This document shows positions 54,166 through 62,034 of a DNA stretch of 64,000 nt, in pieces. Positions within the stretch are counted from its first letter, which is position 1; every line of letters starts with the position of its first letter. The stretch covers positions 62,001-126,000 of the forward strand of contig NZ_JANIAA010000007.1 in NCBI RefSeq assembly GCF_024505145.1. Reading direction: 5' to 3'. The notes beneath the pieces were generated by a model. That model had not been told where the DNA came from and ran no database searches. It worked only from the letters and a program-made list of their open reading frames with translations. A program made the position numbers and the translations under genes. The stretch is from Streptomyces rugosispiralis. GTDB taxonomy: Bacteria; Actinomycetota; Actinomycetes; Streptomycetales; Streptomycetaceae.

Positions 54166-54920
54166 TTGCTCTCCTCATCGGCCAGCGGAAGCGGCGGGCC
54201 GTCGGTGCCGGACCGGGTGGGCCGGTCGTACCTCTGAACGGGCGCCGGCTCGCCGCGCACCTCGGAGAGGAGTTCGGTGATGGCGTCCATGATGGTGTCG
54301 GTGGCCGCCCTGAGAACCTCGGCGGTGGGCTCCTGGCCGTAGAACTCGGACAGGTCCACCGGCGGGCCGGCGTGCACCTTGAGCGTCTTGCGGGGGAAGA
54401 GGCGGACCCGCTTCTCCTTGGCGTACGGCGGCACGGCCTCGTTGGCGCCCCACTGGGCGACGGGGATGACCGGGGCCTTGGTGAGCAGCGCGACCCGCGC
54501 GGCGCCGGTCTTCCCGCGCATGGGCCACATGTCCGGGTCGCGGGTGAGGGTGCCCTCGGGGTAGAAGGCCACGCACTCCCCCTTGTTGATGGCGTCCACG
54601 GCGGACCGGAACGCGTTGGCGGCGTCGGTGGACTCGCGGTAGACCGGGATCTGGCCGGTGCCGCGGAGCATGGTGCCCACGAAGCCGCCTCTGAAGAGGG
54701 CGGCCTTGGCGAGGAAGCGCGGCACCCTTCCGGTGTTGTACTGGAAGTGCGCGTAGGAGAGCGGGTCGAGATACGAGTTGTGATTGATCGCGGTGATAAA
54801 TCCACCGTCGGCGGGAATGTGCTCCATTCCGTGCCAGTCCCGCTTGAACAGAACCACCAGCGGCGGTTTGCACAAGACCGCTGCCATGCGGTACCAGAAG
54901 CCGATTCTGCGGCCGGACAC
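54162..54920 (-). CDS. 1-acyl-sn-glycerol-3-phosphate acyltransferase (PlsC-like)
   Basis: A 252-residue acyltransferase of the PlsC family. The catalytic HX4D is in AINHNSYLDPLSYA; the second motif is VAFYPEGTLTRDPDMWP. GTG 54920 has GAGAGG 9 nt upstream; ATG 54929 adjoins that site and is less likely. The Pro/Arg-rich tail is nonconserved. It couples to gpsA, whose product feeds this pathway, and is divergent from cofC. Confidence 0.94.
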   Translation of the reverse strand: MSGRRIGFWYRMAAVLCKPPLVVLFKRDWHGMEHIPADGGFITAINHNSYLDPLSYAHFQYNTGRVPRFLAKAALFRGGFVGTMLRGTGQIPVYRESTDAANAFRSAVDAINKGECVAFYPEGTLTRDPDMWPMRGKTGAARVALLTKAPVIPVAQWGANEAVPPYAKEKRVRLFPRKTLKVHAGPPVDLSEFYGQEPTAEVLRAATDTIMDAITELLSEVRGEPAPVQRYDRPTRSGTDGPPLPLADEESK

Positions 54921-55061
54921 TCGGAACATCCTCTCTTGGGCCCTGCTGACCTGCTGGCTTGCTGTCGTCCCCGGCAGCCGCACAAGTGTCGCTCCAGGCA
55001 CCCCGTCTGTCGAGGACACCGTAACCCCGCACGTCTTCGGCGAGCCGGGCAGCAGGTCAGA

Positions 55062-55913
55062 ATGAGGCCCGTGGGAAGAAACGGAACCCCTCTGACCTGG
55101 ACCCTCGTGGTGCCGCTGAAGCCCCTGGCACGGGCCAAGACCAGGCTCTCCGACGCCGCGGGGGACGGTCCCCGGGCGTCGCTCGCCCTCGCGTTCGCCC
55201 AGGACACGGTGGGCGCGGCGCTGGCCAGCCGATGGGTGCGGGAGGTGACGGTCGTCACCGACGATCCGCTCGCCGGACGTGAGCTGTCGGCCCTCGGCGC
55301 CCGGATCCTGCCCGACTCCCCGGGGCGCGGGCTGAACGCGGCGCTGGCGCACGGCGCGCTGGCGGTCCGCGGGGAGCGCCCGGAGGCCGCCGTGGCGGCG
55401 CTGAACGCCGATCTCCCGGCGCTGCGGACCGTGGAACTCGACCTGGTGCTCGAGGCCGCCGCCGGCTTCTCACGCGCCTTCCTGGCGGACGCCGCGGGGG
55501 TGGGCACCACGCTGCTCTCGGCGGCCCCGGGCGCCGAGCTGGCGCCCGCCTTCGGGGGCCCGTCGCGGGACCGGCACCGGGCGTCGGGGGCGCGGGAGAT
55601 CGAGCTGACGGGGGTGGACTCGGTGCGGCGCGACGTGGACACGGCCGGGGATCTGCGCGCGGCGGTGGCCCTGGGCGTGGGCGCCCACACCAGGGCTAGG
55701 CTGGCGGACATGCAGGGAACCGCCTATACGTACGACCCCGAGACCCGCGCCGGCAGCGTGCTGCTGGACGACGGCACCCCGCTGCCGTTCGACACCGCGG
55801 CCTTCGACGCCGGGGGGCTGCGGATGCTGCGCCCGGGGCAGCGGGTGCGGATCGAGGTGGAGGGCGAGGGCGAGCGGCGCCGGGTCGTCTTCGTCACGCT
55901 GCAGACGTTCTGA
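55062..55913 (+). CDS. cofC: 2-phospho-L-lactate/PEP guanylyltransferase CofC fused to a small 67-residue domain
   Basis: The first ~210 residues are CofC (FbiD in mycobacteria), which starts coenzyme F420 synthesis: LVVPLKPLARAKTRLSDAAG, LNADLPALRTVELDLVLEAA, VDTAGDLRAAVALGVGAHT. The frame then continues through LADMQGTAYTYDPETRAGSV to the end VVFVTLQTF; this C-terminal 67 residues (ATG at 55710) is a cold-shock-like OB-fold protein that is normally a separate gene in Streptomyces. No stop lies between them. A TAG at 55696-55698 in an adjacent frame would end CofC just before it, so a one-base shift may have fused the two. Confidence 0.85.
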   Translation: MRPVGRNGTPLTWTLVVPLKPLARAKTRLSDAAGDGPRASLALAFAQDTVGAALASRWVREVTVVTDDPLAGRELSALGARILPDSPGRGLNAALAHGALAVRGERPEAAVAALNADLPALRTVELDLVLEAAAGFSRAFLADAAGVGTTLLSAAPGAELAPAFGGPSRDRHRASGAREIELTGVDSVRRDVDTAGDLRAAVALGVGAHTRARLADMQGTAYTYDPETRAGSVLLDDGTPLPFDTAAFDAGGLRMLRPGQRVRIEVEGEGERRRVVFVTLQTF

Positions 55914-55934
55914 GCGCCGTAAGGCCCTTGCCCG

Positions 55935-55991
55935 GTGGATGAACCCGAGCCCCGTGGAGGAACCCGAGTCTCGCGGACGAACCCGCCCCCG
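55935..55991 (+). repeat. 19-bp tandem repeat downstream of cofC
   Basis: Three units: GTGGATGAACCCGAGCCCC (55935), GTGGAGGAACCCGAGTCTC (55954), GCGGACGAACCCGCCCCCG (55973). They lie in the 200-nt gap before hupS. Unlike the other arrays, they do not clearly copy the gene end. Confidence 0.8.
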
Positions 55992-56050
55992 AGCCTCGAC
56001 GCGGAGGCCCTGCGCGCGAACGCCTGAGAGACGGGCGCCGACAGCACCGC

Positions 56051-56079
56051 GGGCCGGGCTCCCTAGGGGAGCCCGGCCC
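56051..56079. terminator. Bidirectional terminator between cofC and hupS
   Basis: GGGCCGGGCTCCC-TAG-GGGAGCCCGGCCC: a perfect 13-bp stem with a 3-nt loop between convergent genes. Confidence 0.9.
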
Positions 56080-56114
56080 GGCGCGGATGCGGTGGGGCGC
56101 CTGAGCGCCGTCGG

Positions 56115-56687
56115 CTAGCGCTTCCTGGCGGTGGTCTTCTTCGCGGTGGTCTTGCGGGCACTCGTCTTGCGCGCCGGGGCCTTCTTCGCCGTGGCCTTGG
56201 CGGGCGCCTTCTTGGCGGTGACCTTCTTGGCGGGGGCCTTCTTCGCCGCGGTCTTGGCCGGGGCCTTCTTGGCCGTCGCCTTCTTGGCCGCGGCCTTCTT
56301 GGCGGGAGCCTTCTTGGCGGTCGCCTTCTTGGCCGCGGCCTTCTTCGCCGCCACCTGGAGGCTGCCCTTGGGGGCCTTCTTCACGGAGACCTCACCGCCG
56401 CGCGGGAGCTTCTTGGAGCCGCTCACCAGATCCTTGAACCCCTGGCCGGGGCGGAAGCGGGGCACCGAGGTCTTCTTGACCCGCACGCGCTCCCCGGTCT
56501 GCGGGTTACGGGCGTACCGGGCGGGCCGCTCCACCTTCTCGAACGAACCGAAACCAGTGACCGAAACTCGCTCCCCGGCGACGACCGCCCGGACGATGGC
56601 GTCCAGGACGGCGTCTACGGCATCGGCGGCCTGCTGACGGCCGCCGACCTTGTCGGCAATCGCTTCTACGAGCTGCGCCTTGTTCAC
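56115..56687 (-). CDS. hupS: HU-family nucleoid protein HupS with histone-H1-like tail
   Basis: A 190-residue two-domain HU. Residues 1-90 are HU ([57 protein letters not shown]). The C-terminal 100 residues are Lys/Ala/Pro repeats ([18 protein letters not shown]) like eukaryotic histone H1. In S. coelicolor HupS compacts spore DNA. Its upstream region (56688-56780) is AT-rich with TATATA-like sequence at about 56750, suitable for a promoter. Confidence 0.97.
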   Translation of the reverse strand: MNKAQLVEAIADKVGGRQQAADAVDAVLDAIVRAVVAGERVSVTGFGSFEKVERPARYARNPQTGERVRVKKTSVPRFRPGQGFKDLVSGSKKLPRGGEVSVKKAPKGSLQVAAKKAAAKKATAKKAPAKKAAAKKATAKKAPAKTAAKKAPAKKVTAKKAPAKATAKKAPARKTSARKTTAKKTTARKR

Positions 56688-56812
56688 GTCTTCCCCTTCG
56701 GAGACATTGCCGGAATCAATGTGTTCAAGCCTTTTCGCACGTTAGGCAGATATATACCGCAAATCAAACACGAAACGGGCTAATCACCCTTGTGCCGCAA
56801 CGCACTCGATCG

Positions 56813-57058
56813 TCACGGACTTCCGTCGGTGTCGGGATCTTCGGGGAAACGCCCCTCGTCGAGGTCGTTCATCAACCGCTCCAGACGCTTTGCCGCATCT
56901 GCGAGATCGTGTTTCGCCGCTGAGGTGATGACCAGCAGCTTCCGGGACAGCGCCATCCGTACGCCCTCCGGGACTTGCAGTGCGCGCACCCTTGCGTGCG
57001 CTTCCTTGAGCCGGTCGGCGACGATGCCGTAGAGCTCGAGTTGGCCGTCGCGTTCCAT
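56813..57058 (-). CDS. Small conserved helical protein, downstream of leuD
   Basis: An 81-residue helical protein starting MERDGQLELYGIVADRLKEA at ATG 57058. Contains ALQVPEGVRMALSRKLLVIT and AAKHDLADAAKRLERLMNDL. Conserved in Streptomyces at this place; function unknown. The longer frame to 57145 reaches into the leuD terminator and is rejected. It has its own unit, between that terminator and the hupS upstream region. Confidence 0.8.
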   Translation of the reverse strand: MERDGQLELYGIVADRLKEAHARVRALQVPEGVRMALSRKLLVITSAAKHDLADAAKRLERLMNDLDEGRFPEDPDTDGSP

Positions 57059-57112
57059 GCGCTGATTGTGCCATCTGAGGCGAGTTGTCGCTTCACGGGG
57101 CCTCAACATGCC

Positions 57113-57146
57113 GATGCGCCGCCGGTCCGAGGACCGGCGGCGCATC
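57113..57146 (-). terminator. Terminator after leuD
   Basis: GATGCGCCGCCGGTCC-GA-GGACCGGCGGCGCATC: a perfect 16-bp stem with a very short loop, 36 nt after the leuD stop. Confidence 0.9.
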
Positions 57147-57181
57147 TTGCCAAACCCGCTCTGTACAGGGAGAACCGGGGG

Positions 57182-57775
57182 TCAGGCCGCCACGGTGCTG
57201 GGCTTGTAGGAGGGGCGACGCGCCTCGTACGAGGCGATCGATTCCTCCTCCCTGAGAGTGAGGCTGATGTCGTCCAGCCCCTCCAGGAGTCGCCACCGGG
57301 CATTCTCGTCAAGCTCAAAATCAGCCGTGATGCCCTCGGCTCGCACCTGGCGCTCGACGAGGTCCACGGTGACCTCCGCGGCGGGGTCCGCCTCGACCAG
57401 CTTCCACAGCCGGTCCACGGTCTCCTGCGGCAGGACGACGGTCAGCAGCCCGTTCTTGAGGGAGTTGCCACGGAAGATGTCGGCGAAGCGGGCGGAGATG
57501 ACGGCCTTGAAGCCGTAGTTCTGCAGCGCCCACACCGCGTGCTCACGCGAGGAGCCGGTGCCGAAGTCGGGACCGGCCACCAGAACCGTTCCGCCCTTGT
57601 GCTCGGCCTTGTTGAGCACGAACTCCGGGTCCTTGCGCCACGCCTCGAAGAGGCCGTCCTCGAAGCCGTCGCGGGTCACCTTCTTGAGCCAGTGCGCCGG
57701 GATGATCTGGTCCGTGTCCACATTGCTGCGGCGCAGCGGGACGGCCCGGCCGGTGTGCGTGGTGAATGCTTCCAT
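57182..57775 (-). CDS. leuD: 3-isopropylmalate dehydratase small subunit
   Basis: LeuD, 197 residues, the swivel subunit of isopropylmalate isomerase in leucine synthesis. Signatures are [40 protein letters not shown] and [18 protein letters not shown] 57775 lies 6 nt after leuC. Confidence 0.97.
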   Translation of the reverse strand: MEAFTTHTGRAVPLRRSNVDTDQIIPAHWLKKVTRDGFEDGLFEAWRKDPEFVLNKAEHKGGTVLVAGPDFGTGSSREHAVWALQNYGFKAVISARFADIFRGNSLKNGLLTVVLPQETVDRLWKLVEADPAAEVTVDLVERQVRAEGITADFELDENARWRLLEGLDDISLTLREEESIASYEARRPSYKPSTVAA

Positions 57776-57781
57776 GACTGC

Positions 57782-59212
57782 TCAGGCCCCCACGGGAGTC
57801 GATACGGCGGCGTCGGACAGGTCGGCGGGCGAGGCCAGATGGCCCAGCACCGCGGTGGCGGCGGCGACCTGCGGCGAGACCAGGTGGGTCCGGCCGCCCT
57901 TGCCCTGCCGGCCCTCGAAGTTGCGGTTGGACGTGGACGCCGACCGCTCACCGGGGGCGAGCTGGTCGGGGTTCATGCCCAGGCACATCGAGCAACCCGC
58001 GTGCCGCCATTCGGCCCCCGCGGCGGTGAACACCTTGTCCAGCCCCTCCTCGACGGCCTGGAGGGCGACCCGCACCGAGCCGGGTACCACCAACATCCGT
58101 ACGCCGTCGGCCACCGCACGGCCGGACAGCACCGAGGCGGCGGAGCGCAGGTCCTCGATGCGGCCGTTGGTGCAGGAGCCGACGAAGACCGTGTCCACCT
58201 TGATGTCGCGCAGCGGCTGACCGGCCGTCAGGCCCATGTACTCCAGGGCCTTCTCGGCGGCGTAGCTCTCGCTGGCGTCCTCGAAGGAGGCCGGGTCCGG
58301 GACCGACTCCGACAGCGGCGCGCCCTGGCCGGGGTTGGTGCCCCAGGTGACGAACGGGGCGAGCGCGGAGGCGTCGATGACGACCTCACGGTCGAAGACC
58401 GCGTCGTCGTCGCCGCGCAGGGTGCGCCAGTACGCGACGGCCGCGTCCCAGTCGGCGCCCTGGGGGGCGTGCGGGCGGCCCTCCAGATAGGCGAAGGTGG
58501 TCTCGTCCGGGGCGATCATGCCCGCGCGGGCACCCGCCTCGATGGACATGTTGCACACGGTCATCCGGGCCTCCATCGAGAGCTTCTCGATGGCGGGGCC
58601 GCGGTACTCGATCACATAGCCCTGGCCGCCGCCGGTGCCGATCTTCGCGATGATCGCCAGGATCAGGTCCTTGGCGGTGACGCTCTCGGGCAGCTCGCCC
58701 TCGACGGTGATCGCCATGGTCTTGAACGGCGCGAGCGGCAGCGTCTGGGTGGCCAGCACATGCTCGACCTGGCTGGTGCCGATGCCGAACGCGAGCGCGC
58801 CGAAGGCACCGTGGGTCGAGGTGTGGCTGTCACCGCAGACCACGGTCGTCCCGGGCTGGGTCAGTCCCAGCTGCGGTCCCACCACGTGGACGACGCCCTG
58901 CTCGACATCGCCGAGCGGGTGCAGCCGGACACCGAACTCCGCGCAGTTCTTGCGCAGCGTCTCCAACTGGGCGCGCGAGACGGGGTCCGCGATCGGCTTG
59001 TCGATGTCGAGGGTGGGGGTGTTGTGGTCCTCGGTCGCGAGGGTGAGATCGGTACGACGGACCGTGCGACCGGCCTTGCGCAGGCCGTCGAACGCCTGCG
59101 GGCTGGTCACCTCGTGCAGCAGATGCAGATCGATGAAGAGCAGGTCAGGCTCGCCTTCGGCGCGCCGGACGACATGGTCGTCCCAGACCTTTTCCGCAAG
59201 TGTCCGTCCCAT
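57782..59212 (-). CDS. leuC: 3-isopropylmalate dehydratase large subunit
   Basis: LeuC, 476 residues, the [4Fe-4S] subunit. The cluster cysteines are in [10 protein letters not shown] and [12 protein letters not shown]. Other landmarks are [20 protein letters not shown] and [23 protein letters not shown] 59212 ([15 protein letters not shown]) has GGAGGG upstream. It is divergent from ndgR, which should control it. Confidence 0.97.
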   Translation of the reverse strand: MGRTLAEKVWDDHVVRRAEGEPDLLFIDLHLLHEVTSPQAFDGLRKAGRTVRRTDLTLATEDHNTPTLDIDKPIADPVSRAQLETLRKNCAEFGVRLHPLGDVEQGVVHVVGPQLGLTQPGTTVVCGDSHTSTHGAFGALAFGIGTSQVEHVLATQTLPLAPFKTMAITVEGELPESVTAKDLILAIIAKIGTGGGQGYVIEYRGPAIEKLSMEARMTVCNMSIEAGARAGMIAPDETTFAYLEGRPHAPQGADWDAAVAYWRTLRGDDDAVFDREVVIDASALAPFVTWGTNPGQGAPLSESVPDPASFEDASESYAAEKALEYMGLTAGQPLRDIKVDTVFVGSCTNGRIEDLRSAASVLSGRAVADGVRMLVVPGSVRVALQAVEEGLDKVFTAAGAEWRHAGCSMCLGMNPDQLAPGERSASTSNRNFEGRQGKGGRTHLVSPQVAAATAVLGHLASPADLSDAAVSTPVGA

Positions 59213-59247
59213 CGCTTTCCCTCCGGCCGGCGCCAGTGCCGGCCCAA

Positions 59248-59260
59248 ACTCGATTCGAGT
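59248..59260 (-). promoter_or_regulatory. Palindrome in the leuC leader
   Basis: ACTCGA-T-TCGAGT, a perfect 6-bp inverted repeat with one central base, 36-48 nt upstream of the leuC start. It could be a second operator or a leader hairpin. Confidence 0.4.
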
Positions 59261-59322
59261 GCGTGCCCTGGTCCGCGGGCCCGCCATTTACAGGGTGGCG
59301 GCTATCCCCGGAAAATGAACTT

Positions 59323-59343
59323 GCGTTTCACACTGTGAGACGC
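59323..59343. promoter_or_regulatory. Probable NdgR operator between ndgR and leuC
   Basis: GCGTTTCACA-C-TGTGAGACGC: 9 of 10 positions pair. It lies 13 nt before the ndgR start and about 110 nt upstream of leuC. On the plus strand it sits between TTGCGT (59321) and GAGTAT (59344), 17 nt apart, so NdgR bound here would cover its own promoter. IclR-family NdgR/AreB is known to bind this intergenic region in streptomycetes. Confidence 0.7.
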
Positions 59344-59355
59344 GAGTATCGTTTC

Positions 59356-60072
59356 ATGGACAACACTAGCGGTGTCGGCGTTCTCGACAAGGCTGCTCTG
59401 GTTCTGAGCGCCCTGGAGTCCGGTCCGGCCACCCTCGCCGGGCTGGTCGGGGCGACCGGCCTCGCCCGCCCCACGGCGCACCGGCTCGCGGTGGCTCTCG
59501 AGCACCACCGGATGGTGGCACGTGACATGCAGGGGCGCTTCATCCTGGGCCCCCGCCTGGCCGAGCTGGCGGCGGCCGCGGGCGAGGACCGGCTGCTCGC
59601 CACGGCCGGCCCCGTGCTCACCCACCTCCGGGACGTGACCGGCGAGAGCGCGCAGCTCTACCGGCGCCAGGGAGACATGCGCATCTGCGTCGCCGCGGCC
59701 GAGCGGCTGTCCGGACTGCGGGACACCGTGCCGGTCGGCTCGACGCTCCCCATGAAGGCCGGCTCGGCCGCCCAGGTACTGATGGCCTGGGAGGAGCCCG
59801 AGCGGCTGCACCGCGGGCTCCAGGGGGCCCGCTTCACCGCCACCGCCCTGTCGGGCGTACGGCGGCGGGGCTGGGCGCAGTCGATCGGCGAGCGGGAGCC
59901 CGGCGTGGCGTCCGTCTCCGCGCCCGTGCGCGGCCCGTCCAACCGCGTGGTCGCCGCCGTCTCGGTCTCCGGACCGATCGAGCGGCTGACCCGCCACCCG
60001 GGCCGCATGCACGCCCAGGCGGTCATCGACGCGGCGGCCCGTCTGACGGACGCCCTCCGCCGGGGCAACTGA
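59356..60072 (+). CDS. ndgR: IclR-family regulator NdgR
   Basis: A 238-residue IclR regulator. The HTH is SGPATLAGLVGATGLARPTAHRLAVALE; the ligand domain has FILGPRLAELAAAAGEDRLL, CVAAAERLSGLRDTVPVGS and PMKAGSAAQVLMAW. In S. coelicolor NdgR controls leucine and other amino-acid genes and affects antibiotics. ATG 59356 is very close to a possible -10 (59344-59349), so the mRNA may be leaderless. It is divergent from leuCD. Confidence 0.95.
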   Translation: MDNTSGVGVLDKAALVLSALESGPATLAGLVGATGLARPTAHRLAVALEHHRMVARDMQGRFILGPRLAELAAAAGEDRLLATAGPVLTHLRDVTGESAQLYRRQGDMRICVAAAERLSGLRDTVPVGSTLPMKAGSAAQVLMAWEEPERLHRGLQGARFTATALSGVRRRGWAQSIGEREPGVASVSAPVRGPSNRVVAAVSVSGPIERLTRHPGRMHAQAVIDAAARLTDALRRGN

Positions 60073-60102
60073 TGAGCGCCTTACGGCGCCCATGGCGCCC
60101 TG

Positions 60103-60594
60103 TTACGCCTTGTTCAGGTTCAGCCGGTCGGCCGCCCGGTCCCCGCGGCGGCCGACCGGGACGACTCCGGTGGCCTTGCCCAGGCCGAACGCCGGCATGT
60201 TGATGTAGACCGCCTCGTGCGCCCCGGCCGGTACGACATAGGTCTCGTGCCAGAAGCCGACCTTGCCCTTGCCCTCCCGCAGCCGGCGGTTGAACGCCGC
60301 CCAGGCGGGCCGGTGCTCCTTGTCCTGGGCCACCGAATACTCCAGCAGCCGCTCGTGCGAGGCCCAGTACTGGACCACGTAGAGCACCCGCGGCGAGCCG
60401 AACAGCACCTGATGGCCCAGCATCCCGCTCCCCTCGTCCCGCGACAGCTCGCTGAGCATCCGCGGCATCGCCCGGAAGACCGGCAGCCAGCTCCGCAGCG
60501 CGCGGAAGCGGTTGATGCGCATGCCGATCAGGAAGACGGTGACCTCCCCCTCGACCTCGGCGGTCATCCGACCGGCGAGCAGCTCGGCACCCAT
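60103..60594 (-). CDS. DUF4188 family protein
   Basis: A 163-residue DUF4188 protein, related to small heme-degrading-like/monooxygenase folds. It starts MGAELLAGRMTAEVEGEVTV at ATG 60594. Typical segments are VFLIGMRINRFRALRSWLPV, VQYWASHERLLEYSVAQDKEH, and WHETYVVPAGAHEAVYINMP. No enzyme activity is established. It is divergent from a MerR regulator that shares its operator region, so it is probably its target. Confidence 0.85.
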   Translation of the reverse strand: MGAELLAGRMTAEVEGEVTVFLIGMRINRFRALRSWLPVFRAMPRMLSELSRDEGSGMLGHQVLFGSPRVLYVVQYWASHERLLEYSVAQDKEHRPAWAAFNRRLREGKGKVGFWHETYVVPAGAHEAVYINMPAFGLGKATGVVPVGRRGDRAADRLNLNKA

Positions 60595-60630
60595 GGTGAT
60601 CCCCTCGTTCCCCACGCCCGGGATAGACTT

Positions 60631-60647
60631 GGATAGCGGCGCTATCC
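60631..60647. promoter_or_regulatory. Palindromic operator between the DUF4188 and MerR genes
   Basis: GGATAGC-GGC-GCTATCC, a perfect 7-bp inverted repeat with 3-nt spacer, in the 96-nt gap. Further GATAG half-sites lie at 60622 and 60655. It is the likely MerR binding site. Confidence 0.65.
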
Positions 60648-60690
60648 AGCACTTAGATAGTGCCACTCTCCAACGGAAGGTGCAACAGGG

Positions 60691-61332
60691 ATGCGACTGG
60701 CGGAGCTCAGCGAGCGCAGCGGAGTGCCCACCGCGACGATCAAGTACTACCTGCGCGAGCGGCTGCTGCCGCCGGGCGAGCGGATCACCGCCACCCAGGC
60801 CGAGTACGGCGAGGAGCATCTGCGCAGACTCCGGCTGGTGCGCTCGCTGATCCAGGTCGGCCGGATGCCGGTGGCCACGGCGCGCGAGGTGCTGGCCGCC
60901 GCCGAGGACGAGTCGCTCAGCCAGAACACCCGGATGGGCGCCGCGGTCTGGGCGCTGCCGCACGGTCCCGAACCCGACGAGGACGATCCGCACGCGGAGC
61001 GCGCCCGCGAGCAGGTGGACACCGTGCTGCGGCGGATGGGCTGGTCCTACGGCCAGGAGCTGGGCGACACCTCCCCCGCCTACCGGATGCTGGTGGCGGC
61101 CGTCGCCTCCCTGGACCGCCTGGGATACCCCCATGACACCGAGCATCTGCTGGTGCACGCCCGGCTGGCGGGCGAACTGGCGGTCGCCGACCTGGACCTG
61201 GTGGAGACCTACGACACCCCGCCCGAGCAGGTCGAGGCGGTGGTGGCACTGACGGTGCTCTACGAACCGGTGCTGCTCAGCCTGCGGCGGCTCGCACAAA
61301 CCGAGGAATCCGGCCGCCGCTTCAAGGAGTGA
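60691..61332 (+). CDS. MerR-family transcriptional regulator
   Basis: A 213-residue MerR regulator. The N-terminal HTH is MRLAELSERSGVPTATIKYY followed by LRERLLPPGERITATQAEYG. A long C-terminal ligand domain without a cysteine-rich metal site (HAERAREQVDTVLRRMGWSY) points to organic ligands. It is divergent from the DUF4188 gene and ends in a strong terminator before the tRNA cluster. Confidence 0.92.
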   Translation: MRLAELSERSGVPTATIKYYLRERLLPPGERITATQAEYGEEHLRRLRLVRSLIQVGRMPVATAREVLAAAEDESLSQNTRMGAAVWALPHGPEPDEDDPHAERAREQVDTVLRRMGWSYGQELGDTSPAYRMLVAAVASLDRLGYPHDTEHLLVHARLAGELAVADLDLVETYDTPPEQVEAVVALTVLYEPVLLSLRRLAQTEESGRRFKE

Positions 61333-61350
61333 CCGGCGGGCCGAGGGCAC

Positions 61351-61384
61351 GAAAAAGCCCCCCGCTGTCGCGGAGGGCTTTTCG
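61351..61384. terminator. Terminator between merR-type gene and tRNA cluster
   Basis: GAAAAAGCCC...GGGCTTTTTC: an AT-tipped GC stem followed by T's on both strands. It can stop both the MerR transcript (plus) and the tRNA transcript (minus). Confidence 0.9.
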
Positions 61385-61385
61385 C

Positions 61386-61461
61386 TGGTACCCCCGACCG
61401 GATTCGAACCGGCGCTACCGCCTTGAGAGGGCGGCGTGCTAGGCCGCTACACAACGGGGGC
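61386..61461 (-). tRNA. tRNA-Glu (CTC), with encoded CCA
   Basis: All arms fold: acceptor GCCCCCG with CGGGGGT, anticodon stem CCGCC-CTCTCAA-GGCGG (anticodon CTC), T-arm CCGGTTCGAATCCGG. CCA is encoded here, unlike in the two other Glu genes. Last gene of the cluster. Confidence 0.97.
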
Positions 61462-61483
61462 CTGAATCAGCACAAGTGCTGCG

Positions 61484-61555
61484 CTGGGCTACCAGGACTC
61501 GAACCTAGACTAAATGAACCAGAATCACTCGTGCTGCCAATTACACCATAGCCCA
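61484..61555 (-). tRNA. tRNA-Gln (CTG)
   Basis: Acceptor TGGGCTA with TAGCCCA, anticodon loop TTCTGGT (anticodon CTG), T-arm CTAGGTTCGAGTCCTGG. No CCA is encoded. Second-last in transcription order. Confidence 0.96.
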
Positions 61556-61568
61556 TGGTATAGACCAG

Positions 61569-61641
61569 TACCCCCGACCGGATTCGAACCGGCGCTACCG
61601 CCTTGAGAGGGCGGCGTGCTAGGCCGCTACACAACGGGGGC
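61569..61641 (-). tRNA. tRNA-Glu (CTC)
   Basis: Identical in all 73 nt to the body of the first-listed tRNA-Glu (61389-61461). No CCA encoded. Confidence 0.97.
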
Positions 61642-61672
61642 TCTAGCGATCTCCGTCTTGCGAAGAGATCCG

Positions 61673-61745
61673 TACCCCCGACCGGATTCGAACCGGCGCT
61701 ACTGCCTTGAGAGGGCAGCGTGCTAGGCCGCTACACAACGGGGGC
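61673..61745 (-). tRNA. tRNA-Glu (CTC), anticodon-stem variant
   Basis: As the other two Glu genes except the anticodon stem is CTGCC/GGCAG instead of CCGCC/GGCGG. Both strands of the stem change together, keeping the pair. Confidence 0.97.
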
Positions 61746-61795
61746 TTGGTCCTGCTTTGATCAAGAGACTCACCGGACATCCGGGAAATCTCCTG

Positions 61796-61867
61796 CTGGG
61801 GTACCAGGACTCGAACCTAGACTAAGTGAACCAGAATCACTCGTGCTGCCAATTACACCATACCCCA
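61796..61867 (-). tRNA. tRNA-Gln (CTG)
   Basis: Acceptor TGGGGTA with TACCCCA and anticodon CTG. It differs from the other tRNA-Gln at the acceptor (C5 to G5, compensated by G to C at the 3' side) and one base by the anticodon. First gene of the cluster. Confidence 0.96.
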
Positions 61868-62034
61868 CCAAAACGCCACCCCCGTAAGGGGTTTTGTTTG
61901 GTTTACGCCTCCGGTCCGGCCTCTCGGCGGCCCGTCCGGCGCAGGAAGAACATTACCCGATGGTGGACGGCCCACCAAAACGAGTATCACCGCGAGTGGC
62001 GCCGCCTCGCGGGCGCGGGCGGCGCCCCATGTGC

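Noticed and set aside
56745..56765. TATATAT as a definite hupS -10
   Set aside because: A matching -35 is not found at proper spacing; noted only as an AT-rich region.
61868..61900. CCCC-GTAA-GGGG hairpin as the gltX terminator
   Set aside because: The stem is only 4 bp, and gltX may read through into the tRNA cluster.
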